A stretch of DNA of 24,317 bases, from the NCBI GenBank assembly GCA_021776195.1, contig JAJFGK010000049.1, positions 1 through 24,317 of the forward strand, in the 5' to 3' direction. A model generated the notes under the pieces. It was not told the DNA's origin and ran no database searches. It was given only the letters and a program-made list of their open reading frames with translations. The stretch's first letter is position 1; each line of letters starts with the position of its first letter. Of this stretch, positions 1-6,829 are shown one piece after another. The stretch is from Kiloniellaceae bacterium (lineage in GTDB: Bacteria; Pseudomonadota; Alphaproteobacteria; Kiloniellales; Kiloniellaceae). The position numbers and the translations under genes were made by a program.

Positions 1-1
1 G

Positions 2-1021
2 ACTGATGACGATGAGGCCGCGCCCGCTGCCGCGCCCGCTGCCGACGAGGACGACGACCTGGATCTCGATGCCCTCGTGGCCGACGACGACGAGGAGGCG
101 CCTGCCGCCGAGGCGGCTGCTGACGAAGACGACGACCTGGATCTCGATGCCCTCCTGGCCGACGACGACGAGGAGGCGCCTGCGGCCGAGACCGCTGCCG
201 ACGAGGACGACGACCTCGACCTCGATGCCCTCCTGGCCGACGACGATGAGGAGGCGCCCGCTGCCGAGACCGCTGCCGACGAGGACGATGACCTCGATCT
301 CGATGCCCTCCTGGCCGATGACGACGAAGAGGCGCCCGCAGCCGAGACCGCTGCCGAAGAGGACGACGACCTGGATCTCGATGCCCTCCTGGCCGACGAC
401 GAGGAGGCGGAGGCACCTGCCGCCGAGGCCGCCGAAGACGCGGACGACGATCTCGACGCTTTGCTCGCCGATGACGACGAGGAAGAGGCGCCGGCGGCCG
501 AAGCTGCGGCAGCCGAGGACGACGACGATCTGGACCTCGACTCGCTGCTGACTGATGACGATGAGGCCGCGCCCGCTGCCGCGCCCGCTGCCGACGAGGA
601 CGACGACCTGGATCTCGATGCCCTCTTGGCCGACGACGACGAGGAGGCGCCTGCCGCCGAGGCGGCTGCTGACGAAGACGACGACCTGGATCTCGATGCG
701 CTCCTGGCCGACGACGACGAGGATGCGCCCGCTGCCGAGACCGCTGCCGACGAGGACGACGACCTGGACCTCGATGCCCTGCTGGCCGACGACGACGACG
801 AGGAGGCGCCCGCTGCCGAGACCGCTGCCGAAGAGGACGACGACCTGGATCTCGACGCGCTGCTGGCTGACGACGACGAGGAGGCGCCTGCCGCCGAGGC
901 CGCTGCTGACGAGGACGACGACCTGGATCTCGACGCTTTGCTGGCCGACGACGATGAGGAGGCGCCCGCTGCCGAGGCCGCTGCTGACGAGGACGACGAC
1001 CTCGACCTCGACGCATTGCTG
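2..1021 (+). repeat. Array of 13 acidic 78-bp (26-aa) coding repeats with a 549-bp higher-order period
   Basis: Thirteen consecutive units with the pattern ADDDEEAPAAEAAADEDDD followed by LDLDALL are visible, most exactly 26 residues, with a few of 25, 27 or 28. Bases 2-550 (units 1-7, 183 codons) and the stretch starting at 551 are near-identical copies: the first roughly 170 bases align with one early difference at base 86 and few others. This indicates an in-frame segmental duplication on top of the unit repeat. The product is intrinsically disordered and very strongly negative. The array continues off the left edge, so the full copy number is unknown. Confidence 0.93.
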
Positions 1022-2884
1022 GCCGATGACGACGGGGAGGAGGCCGAGGACCCGGCCCCGGTCGCAGATCGACAAGATGCGGTCCAACACCGGGAGGCGC
1101 GGAGATCAATGTCAAAGGAAGCGGGTTACACGCCGAGTTTTGGATCTATTGCGGTCTCCCGCCCGGCGATCGCACGCGATATCGGGACGCCCTTCCGGAT
1201 TGCGGTCCTGGGGGATTTTTCGGGGCGCGCCAACCGCGGCGAGTTTGCGATTGGCGATGACCTCGCCAACCGCAAGGAGATGAAGGTCGATGTCGACAAC
1301 ATCGACGACCTCTTCGAGCGCATGGGAATAACGCTGCACCTGCCGATCGGGGCGGAGGGTGCCACTGTCGAGGTCGAGCTGTCCTCGCTGGATGATATGC
1401 ACCCTGACGAGTTGCACGACAACCTGGAGATCTTCACCGAGCTGGCCGGCTTGCGCCGGCGGCTCAGCAATAGCTCGACCTTCGCCTCGGCCGCGGAGGA
1501 GGTCCAGTCCTGGGCCGGCGTGGCGGACCGCCCGGTCGCCAGCCGCGAACCGGCTCGCGGGGCGGTGGTGCCGGTGGGCGGCAAGTTGAGCGACTTTGCC
1601 CGCCTTCTAGGACAACCCTCGGCCCCGGTCCGGGAAGAGAGCAGCATCGAGGATCTGCTGCGTCAGGTCGTGGGACCCCATATCGTGCCGGCCAAGGACC
1701 CGCGCCAGGAAGAAATGGTGGCGCATGTGGACGAAGCCTTGTCCGAGGTCATGCGCAAGGTTCTCCACCACCCCGATTTTCAGACCGCCGAAGCGCTCTG
1801 GCGGTCGGTCGATCTGTTGGTTCGGCGCCTGGAAACCTCGACCGAGCTGCAGGTAGTCCTGTTCGACGTGTCGGCCGAGGAGTTCGCGGCCGATCTCTCG
1901 GCCCAGAACGATCTGGAGAACAGCGGACTATTCAGGCTGTTGGTCGAGCATCCCTTGCTGGACGAAGAACAGGGACCTCTGTCGGCGATCCTCGGGGCCT
2001 ACAGCTTTGAGATGACGCCGCCCCATGCCGAACTGCTGGGCCGCATGGCCAAGGTGGCGGGGCACGCCGGCGCGCCCTTCATTTCCGCCCTGGGAGCGGA
2101 TTGTCTGGGCCACAATTTCGACGAGCTTCACCGTCTGATCAAACAGTCCTGGCGCGCCTTGCGTGGCCTGCCCGAGGCCGCCTATTTGGGCCTGGCCTTG
2201 CCGCGTTTCATGCTGCGCATGCCCTATGGCAAGCGGACCGACCCCATCGATCCCTTCGACTTCGAGGAGTTCACGGCAAAGACCGGCCTGAAATCCATGC
2301 TCTGGGGTAACGCCGCCTTCATTGCTGCGCTGTTGCTGGGCGAGGGTTTCACCCGCGACAGGTTGAAGATGGAATTGGGATCGATCATGCAGGTTGGCGA
2401 CATGCCTTTCCACTACTTCACCGACAAGGACGGCGACCAGGTGCCCTTGCCCTGCACCGAACGCCTGGTCTCGGTATCGCTTGCCGAACGCGTCACGCCG
2501 CAGTGTTGGATGCCCTTGCTTTCAATCAAAGGCCGGCCGGAGGTGCGCCTGGGCTCCTTCGTGTCGCTCGGCGGTGGTCTTCTGGCCGGACCCTGGGGCG
2601 GCGGTAGCGCGCCCTCGGCTGCCGGCGGCGCGCCGGCGGAGGTCGCGCAACCGGAATCCCAGGCACCGGATTCCGAGCCGGAGGCGGTGGCGGACGATGC
2701 CGGCGGTGACGATGACCTCGATGGCCTGCTCGCCGATCTGGGAGGCGACGAGGATGGCGGCGGCGGCGATGAGGGCGACGACGACCTGGACGCACTGCTC
2801 TCCGATCTGGAGAGTGGCGACGGAGAGTCCGATGACGACGAGGAGATGGACCCGGAGCTGGCGGCCCTGCTGGCCGACCTGTGA
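2..2884 (+). CDS. Fused TssB-TssC-like T6SS sheath-family protein with acidic repeat tails (5' end outside window)
   Basis: The frame is open from base 2 with no credible start, so the gene enters from upstream. The codon at 77 is an internal GTG within a repeat. Bases 2-1021 encode 13 acidic repeats. The folded part follows (numbered from Met at 1109): residues about 25-125 resemble TssB/VipA (TPFRIAVLGDFSGR, then SSLDDMHPDELHDNLE and a leucine-rich helix). Residues about 180-490 resemble the TssC/VipB core (HHPDFQTAEALWRSVDLLV, GLALPRFMLRMPYG, MPLL). The TssC C-terminal domain is absent, and an acidic tail with three DxxLxxLLxDL motifs replaces it. TssB and TssC normally are separate subunits that build the contractile sheath. 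Here both are in one chain, which suggests an accessory or specialised sheath-family component rather than the main sheath. The family assignment comes from recalled motif similarity; the function is inferred. Confidence 0.8.
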   Translation, partial: TDDDEAAPAAAPAADEDDDLDLDALVADDDEEAPAAEAAADEDDDLDLDALLADDDEEAPAAETAADEDDDLDLDALLADDDEEAPAAETAADEDDDLDLDALLADDDEEAPAAETAAEEDDDLDLDALLADDEEAEAPAAEAAEDADDDLDALLADDDEEEAPAAEAAAAEDDDDLDLDSLLTDDDEAAPAAAPAADEDDDLDLDALLADDDEEAPAAEAAADEDDDLDLDALLADDDEDAPAAETAADEDDDLDLDALLADDDDEEAPAAETAAEEDDDLDLDALLADDDEEAPAAEAAADEDDDLDLDALLADDDEEAPAAEAAADEDDDLDLDALLADDDGEEAEDPAPVADRQDAVQHREARRSMSKEAGYTPSFGSIAVSRPAIARDIGTPFRIAVLGDFSGRANRGEFAIGDDLANRKEMKVDVDNIDDLFERMGITLHLPIGAEGATVEVELSSLDDMHPDELHDNLEIFTELAGLRRRLSNSSTFASAAEEVQSWAGVADRPVASREPARGAVVPVGGKLSDFARLLGQPSAPVREESSIEDLLRQVVGPHIVPAKDPRQEEMVAHVDEALSEVMRKVLHHPDFQTAEALWRSVDLLVRRLETSTELQVVLFDVSAEEFAADLSAQNDLENSGLFRLLVEHPLLDEEQGPLSAILGAYSFEMTPPHAELLGRMAKVAGHAGAPFISALGADCLGHNFDELHRLIKQSWRALRGLPEAAYLGLALPRFMLRMPYGKRTDPIDPFDFEEFTAKTGLKSMLWGNAAFIAALLLGEGFTRDRLKMELGSIMQVGDMPFHYFTDKDGDQVPLPCTERLVSVSLAERVTPQCWMPLLSIKGRPEVRLGSFVSLGGGLLAGPWGGGSAPSAAGGAPAEVAQPESQAPDSEPEAVADDAGGDDDLDGLLADLGGDEDGGGGDEGDDDLDALLSDLESGDGESDDDEEMDPELAALLADL
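1101..1111 (+). promoter_or_regulatory. Possible internal ribosome binding site and ATG within the sheath-like gene
   Basis: GGAG at 1101-1104 sits four bases before an in-frame ATG at 1109, and GGGAGG at 1092-1097 lies further upstream. Starting here gives a 591-aa protein beginning MSKEAG, exactly at the transition from acidic repeats to the TssB-like domain, without the repeat array. MSKE-type starts are common in ordinary TssB proteins (from memory). Either the gene has two products, or this was once the true start and the upstream frame was fused on. The sequence alone cannot decide. Confidence 0.35.
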
Positions 2885-3050
2885 GCGGTTGGGATGCGAC
2901 GGTGCGGTGGACTGGGACGACAGGAGGCGGGTTCCTGCCGGTGAAAATCGGTGTATCCTGTTGCGCAAACATGGACTTTTGTCCGGATCGGTTGCCCGAC
3001 TGGCGACATGACCTGGACCGGAGCGAGTATTCGGGAGTGAGTCGGAGACC
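2885..3050. other. 166-nt intergenic gap after the sheath-like gene
   Basis: No gene is seen here. A short stem can form from CAGGA (2921-2925) and TCCTG (2933-2937), but no T-run follows, so a factor-independent terminator is not supported. GGAG at 3044-3047 serves the ATG at 3051. Confidence 0.5.
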
Positions 3051-3398
3051 ATGGTGAGCGATGACAGCGAGGTGGCGGCCGATGAGGTGATAATCGGCTC
3101 ATTCGAGGAATCTCATTACCTGCTCAAGGGGCTTGTCTACCTGGATCAAATCCTGCTCGGCGAAGAATCGGTCGACTGCCCGGTAAATTTTGTAACCCTT
3201 CATAGCTGGCCGGACGTGATATCTCATTGGGAGGAGCCCGATGGCAGCATTCCCTGGTCGGTTCACCCGGAAATCGTGGAGCGGCTGAAGCAACAGGTCG
3301 CGGAACGCGAATTGGCGGCACGGCGCGAAGAGCAGAAAACCGCCATGGCCGGGCTGGACGACGATGACGAAGGTTGGCTGGATAATCTCAAGGGATGA
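3051..3398 (+). CDS. Orphan 115-aa acidic protein in the T6SS cluster
   Basis: I do not recognise the family. The start ATG at 3051 has GGAG at 3044-3047. The protein is soluble, without a signal peptide or membrane segment. Residues about 10-75 look like a small alpha/beta fold (VIIGSFEESHYLLKGLVYL, then SWPDVISHWEEPDGSIPW). Residues about 76-100 form a charged helix (EIVERLKQQVAERELAARRE). The C-terminus ends LDDDDEGWLDNLKG, which echoes the acidic-leucine motif of the preceding protein. It lies between the sheath-like gene and vgrG on the same strand, with 95 nt to vgrG. The position suggests a T6SS accessory role, perhaps a partner or chaperone of the sheath-like protein or the spike. That is an inference from context only. 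Its reality is supported by a good ribosome site, coding-like composition and genomic fit. Confidence 0.72.
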   Translation: MVSDDSEVAADEVIIGSFEESHYLLKGLVYLDQILLGEESVDCPVNFVTLHSWPDVISHWEEPDGSIPWSVHPEIVERLKQQVAERELAARREEQKTAMAGLDDDDEGWLDNLKG

Positions 3399-3427
3399 CG
3401 GCTCAAGGAATGATAGCGGTCTTCAAT

Positions 3428-3465
3428 TATCGGACTGGGGCGGCGCGCAGGCGCCCCGGCCGATA
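3428..3465 (+). promoter_or_regulatory. Interrupted GC-rich hairpin in the vgrG leader
   Basis: TATCGG (3428-3433) pairs with CCGATA (3460-3465), and GGGGCG (3437-3442) pairs with CGCCCC (3452-3457). This gives 12 base pairs with a 3/2 internal loop and a 9-nt terminal loop. No T-run follows, so it is not a classical terminator. It ends 13 nt before the AAAGGAAAG ribosome site of vgrG (from about 3479). It may be an RNA stability, processing or attenuation element. Function unknown. Confidence 0.5.
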
Positions 3466-3493
3466 GACTACCTGCGGAAAGGAAAGCGATTCC

Positions 3494-5560
3494 ATGGCAG
3501 GCTCTGCCGACGGCCTCAACGATCCGCTCCTCGAGGGGCGCGAATTCCGGCTCAAGACGACGCTGGGCAACGGCTACACCGACATGTACCTCCTCTCGGC
3601 GACGGTCGAGGAGAGCCTGGGCGAGCCCTTCACGATCAATGTCGAAGGCCTCAGCAACAAGTTCGATCTCGACCCGAAAGAACTGCTCGGCAAGGCCATG
3701 ACCATCGAAATGGACCTGCCGGATCCCGCTATGGGCGAAGGCGGCAAACGCTTTTTTCACGCCCTTGTCGACAGCGTGACCTACAACGACCGCTCTTTCG
3801 GCTTCGCGCACTACTCCTTCAGCCTGAAGCCCTGGCTCTGGATGCTGCGCTACCGGACCGACTGCCGAATCTACCAGGAGGTCACGGTCCCCGACTTGAT
3901 CAAGGCGATTTTCCGCGATGAGTTCGGTTACACCGACATCGAGGACAAGCTGACCGGCAGCTATCCGACCATGGAGTACTGCGTGCAGTACCGGGAAAGC
4001 TATTTCAACTTCGTCAGCCGCATGATGGAACAGGTCGGAATCTATTACTTTTTCAAGCACGAGAAGGAAAAACACACGATCGTGCTGATCGACGACGTGG
4101 CCAGCCACGAGGAGTTCAAGGGCTTCGAGAAGATCGACTACTTCCCCCAGGAAGCCGACTACAAGCGCGATCAGGAATACATCGACCACTGGACTTTCAC
4201 CCAGCAGATCCGACCCGGCAAGGTCGCGCTCGACGACTACAACTTCAAAACGCCCTCGGCGGATCTGGAGTCGCGCCACTCCCTGCCCGGGGAACACGCC
4301 AACGACGATGGCGAGATCTTCGACTATCCCGGCGAGTTCATCGACACGGACGAGGGCACCTTCTTCGTGACCCGGCGCATGGAAGAGCAACGCCAGCAGT
4401 TCGAACGGCGCTATGGCCGCGGCAACGCCCGGGGCTTGGCCTGCGGTCACAAGTTCGAGCTGAAGCAATTCGAGGACCGCACCGACCAGAGCGACAAGAA
4501 GTACCTCATCGTCACCGCGAGCCACTCGATCAAGGTGGAGACCGAGTGGGAGACCAAGAGCGGCGGCGGCGAGGACATGTACTCCTGTACGTTCCAGGCG
4601 ATGCTCGACGAAATGCCGTTCCGGCCCCTGCGCAAGACGCCCAAGCCTTTGATTCCCGGGCCCCAGACGGCGGTGGTAACGGGCCCCGAGGACGAGGAAA
4701 TCTACACCGACGAGTATGGCCGGGTGAAGGTCATTTTCCATTGGGACCGCTATGCCAAGGACGTCGATCCCGACAAGACCACCTGCTTCATCCGGGTCGC
4801 CCAGATCTGGGCCGGCAAGGGCTGGGGCGCCATGTTCATCCCGCGGATCGAACAGGAGGTGATCGTCGAGTTCCTCGAGGGCGATCCGGACCGCCCGATC
4901 ATCACCGGCCGGGTTTACAATGAAGAACAGAAGGTGCCCTACGAGCTACCGGACACGGCGGTCGAGCCGGACGAACCCCCGGCCGACGTCGAGGCCGCGC
5001 AGGGCGGCGGTGGCGAGGGCAAGAATATCTCGACCATCAAGAGCGAAAGCACAAAAGAGGGCCAGGACCACTACAACGAGATCCGCTTCGACGACACCAT
5101 CGACGAGGAACAGTTCTATATTCGCGCCGAACGGGATTTCGATGCGGTTATCGGAAACAATGAAACCCGGCGCGTGGGCTTCGACGACAACGATCCGGGC
5201 GATCAATCGATCGATGTGAAGAACAAGCGCACCGTGACGGTGCACGACGACAACGACGACAAGATCGTGAAGACCAAGGACCGCACCGCGACCATCGAAA
5301 AGGGCAACGATGAAATCACCGTCAGCATGGGCGACCGCACGGTCGATATCACGGCCGGTCAGGAAACCCATACCGCGGCGACGAAGATCACCTTGAAGGT
5401 CGGCGCCAGCTCGATTGTTCTGGAGCCGGCCAAGATCACGATTTCCTCGACCCAGATCGACATCAAGGCGACCGCGGCGCTGACCGCCGAGGGACTCAAT
5501 ACGACCGTCAAGGGAACCGCGACGCTGGTCCTCTCGGGCGGCCTCATCAAGATCAACTAG
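3494..5560 (+). CDS. vgrG: VgrG (TssI), T6SS spike protein
   Basis: VgrG trimers form the spike at the tip of the Hcp tube and deliver effectors bound to them or to the PAAR cap. The 688-aa protein has the usual order. A gp27-like part covers about residues 1-390 (REFRLKTTLGNGYTDMYLLS near the start; PTMEYCVQYRESYFNFVSRMMEQVGIYYFF around 155-190). A gp5-like OB fold covers about 395-490 (TDEYGRVKVIFHWDR; FIPRIEQEVIVEFLEGDPDRP). A beta-helix needle runs from about 500 to the end with short repeating strands (TVTVHDDNDDKIVKTKDRT, ITVSMGDRTVDI). It stops at GGLIKIN with no extra C-terminal enzymatic domain, so it is a structural VgrG, not an evolved one. Start ATG 3494 has AAAGGAAAG upstream. 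The DUF6931-like gene follows after 13 nt and PAAR after that, a typical spike cassette. Confidence 0.96.
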   Translation: MAGSADGLNDPLLEGREFRLKTTLGNGYTDMYLLSATVEESLGEPFTINVEGLSNKFDLDPKELLGKAMTIEMDLPDPAMGEGGKRFFHALVDSVTYNDRSFGFAHYSFSLKPWLWMLRYRTDCRIYQEVTVPDLIKAIFRDEFGYTDIEDKLTGSYPTMEYCVQYRESYFNFVSRMMEQVGIYYFFKHEKEKHTIVLIDDVASHEEFKGFEKIDYFPQEADYKRDQEYIDHWTFTQQIRPGKVALDDYNFKTPSADLESRHSLPGEHANDDGEIFDYPGEFIDTDEGTFFVTRRMEEQRQQFERRYGRGNARGLACGHKFELKQFEDRTDQSDKKYLIVTASHSIKVETEWETKSGGGEDMYSCTFQAMLDEMPFRPLRKTPKPLIPGPQTAVVTGPEDEEIYTDEYGRVKVIFHWDRYAKDVDPDKTTCFIRVAQIWAGKGWGAMFIPRIEQEVIVEFLEGDPDRPIITGRVYNEEQKVPYELPDTAVEPDEPPADVEAAQGGGGEGKNISTIKSESTKEGQDHYNEIRFDDTIDEEQFYIRAERDFDAVIGNNETRRVGFDDNDPGDQSIDVKNKRTVTVHDDNDDKIVKTKDRTATIEKGNDEITVSMGDRTVDITAGQETHTAATKITLKVGASSIVLEPAKITISSTQIDIKATAALTAEGLNTTVKGTATLVLSGGLIKIN

Positions 5561-5573
5561 GCGGCGGCGGGCG

Positions 5574-6179
5574 ATGTCTGAACTGAAGAAAATCAAGGCG
5601 GCGAAAGCGACCGAAATTGTCGAGCGCTTTACCCTGGAGCTGGAAGAGGACGCCCAGTCCCATCTGGCGCCGGAAGTATCGCCGCAGGCCTTCGTGGAAC
5701 GGCTTGTGAAGGCCAAGCTAGAGGAGCAGGCAATCAAGTTCCTCGCTTTTGCCCTGCCCAAGCGCGAGGCCTGCTGGTGGTCCTGTCTGGTGGCCCGCCA
5801 GGCCGACGACCTGGAGAGCCAACCTCTCCTCTCCTCCGCGCTGGCTGCCGCCGAGGCCTGGGTTTTCAAGCCCAGCGAGGAGAACCGCCAAGCGGCCCTG
5901 ATGTCGGGCGAGAAGGCCGGATTCGGCAATGCCAGCGCCTTTGCCGCCCATGCCGCGGCCTGGAGCGGCGGCTCGATCACGCCGCCGGATTTCGACCCGG
6001 TGGAGCCCGCCGACGACCTGACGGGAAAGGCCGTCCACTGCGCCATGGAACTGGCGATCTATGGCGGTCCGCCGCCGGGGATCAAGGACCGTATCGCGCT
6101 CTACCTGGCCATGGGCCTCGATATCGCCAAGGGCGGCAACGGCCGGGTCCACGCCGACGGTTCGCGAATCGAAGGGTGA
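5574..6179 (+). CDS. DUF6931-like protein between vgrG and PAAR
   Basis: A 201-aa soluble, mostly helical protein that starts 13 nt after the vgrG stop and ends 31 nt before the PAAR start, so it is almost certainly co-translated with the spike proteins. Visible features are an N-terminal helix with charged residues (MSELKKIKAAKATEIVERF), a block LPKREACWWSCLVAR near residues 61-75 with paired tryptophans, a central alanine-rich helix, a PDFDPVEPADDLTGKAV segment, and a C-terminal helix GIKDRIALYLAMGLDIAKG. From memory it resembles the DUF6931 family found beside VgrG and PAAR genes in T6SS loci. The role is unproven. Its position suggests a spike-loading adaptor or chaperone. The ribosome site is weak (GGCGGG), consistent with translational coupling. 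Confidence 0.8.
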   Translation: MSELKKIKAAKATEIVERFTLELEEDAQSHLAPEVSPQAFVERLVKAKLEEQAIKFLAFALPKREACWWSCLVARQADDLESQPLLSSALAAAEAWVFKPSEENRQAALMSGEKAGFGNASAFAAHAAAWSGGSITPPDFDPVEPADDLTGKAVHCAMELAIYGGPPPGIKDRIALYLAMGLDIAKGGNGRVHADGSRIEG

Positions 6180-6210
6180 CCGGATTGTTGTCATCGGCAA
6201 GGAGGCCGTA

Positions 6211-6609
6211 ATGGCCGAAGAAGAAGAAGAAAAAACCGACGAGGAAATCGCCCAGGAAGAAGCCCAGGCGGCGATGGACGCCGCCGTCGCGGCGATGCCG
6301 CCGATGCCGGCGGGCGGCGGATTCCCCTCCGCGCGGGTTGGCGACAACCATGTCTGCCCCATGGTCGATGTCTTGAAGCCCCACGTCGGCGGCCCGATCC
6401 TCCCCCCCGGCTGTCCGACGGTCCTGATCGCGGGGCCGCCGGCGGCCCGCATGGGCGACATGGCGACCTGCGTTGGGCCGCCCGATTCGATCCTCAAGGG
6501 AAGCGCCACGGTGATGATCGGCAACCAGCCGGCGGCGCGGGTCATGGACAGCACGGCGCACGGCGGCATGATCATCGTTGGGTGCTTCACGGTGCTGATC
6601 GGCGGTTGA
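6211..6609 (+). CDS. PAAR-domain spike-tip protein
   Basis: PAAR proteins cap the VgrG spike with a metal-binding cone and can carry effectors. The start chosen is ATG 6211 because AAGGAGG lies at 6199-6205, an excellent ribosome site. An earlier in-frame ATG at 6061 lies inside the upstream gene. The 132-aa product has an acidic N-terminal segment of about 35 residues (MAEEEEEKTDEEIAQEEA, then an alanine/methionine/proline linker) and then a complete PAAR domain. Its landmarks are ARVGDNHVCPM, GGPILPPGCPTVLIAG, PAARMGDMATC, ILKGSATVMIGNQPAARV and a terminal HGG...VLIGG. The histidines and cysteine at NHVC, KPHVGG, MATC and TAHGG are candidate zinc ligands. No C-terminal toxin extension is present. 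The acidic N-terminal helix is unusual and may be a docking segment. Confidence 0.95.
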   Translation: MAEEEEEKTDEEIAQEEAQAAMDAAVAAMPPMPAGGGFPSARVGDNHVCPMVDVLKPHVGGPILPPGCPTVLIAGPPAARMGDMATCVGPPDSILKGSATVMIGNQPAARVMDSTAHGGMIIVGCFTVLIGG

Positions 6610-6829
6610 TGACATCTCCTGAGTGGCCGGGAACTCCGATTTTGCCTGTTTTTGGCGAGAATCAGTGCTTTGCGGCATCGGCGTTAAGGAGTTATTTTTG
6701 CGGCAGTGGCTCTATAGAGCCCTGCTGTGGTAGTCTCCCGCCGTTGCGCCTTGGTCGGAAGTCTTTGGAAAGCTTGGAAAAGATCCCTCGGGCGCGACAC
6801 TGGAGCGGGCGATTGAGGCCGGAGTCGCA
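6610..6829. promoter_or_regulatory. 220-nt gap upstream of the FHA gene with a possible promoter
   Basis: No gene is supported here. TTGCGG at 6670-6675 and TATTTT at 6693-6698 are spaced by 17 nt, a weak sigma-70-like match (3/6 and 4/6). A perfect 14-bp palindrome lies at 6708-6721, just downstream. The gap is longer than most others in the cluster, so a promoter for the FHA-tss genes is plausible. No convincing sigma-54 -24/-12 pair was found by eye. Confidence 0.3.
6701..6727. repeat. Palindrome/hairpin upstream of the FHA gene
   Basis: GGCTCTATAGAGCC at 6708-6721 is a perfect 14-bp palindrome. With one bulged T at 6707, the flanks CGGCAG (6701-6706) and CTGCTG (6722-6727) extend the dyad by six further pairs, one of them G-T. 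It lies about 100 nt before the FHA start. It could be an operator or an RNA hairpin. Confidence 0.5.

Noticed and set aside
77..79. GTG at 77 as the start of the sheath-like gene
   Set aside because: It lies within a repeat unit where other units have CTG/TTG for leucine, has no ribosome site, and the frame is open to the left edge with the same repeat pattern. The gene is partial.
2..1021. CRISPR array or minisatellite interpretation of the repeats
   Set aside because: Units are contiguous, without spacers, and keep one reading frame with selected protein pattern. They are coding repeats.
6061..6210. Longer PAAR start at 6061
   Set aside because: It would overlap the DUF6931-like gene by about 120 nt and has no good ribosome site. 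AAGGAGG directly precedes ATG 6211.
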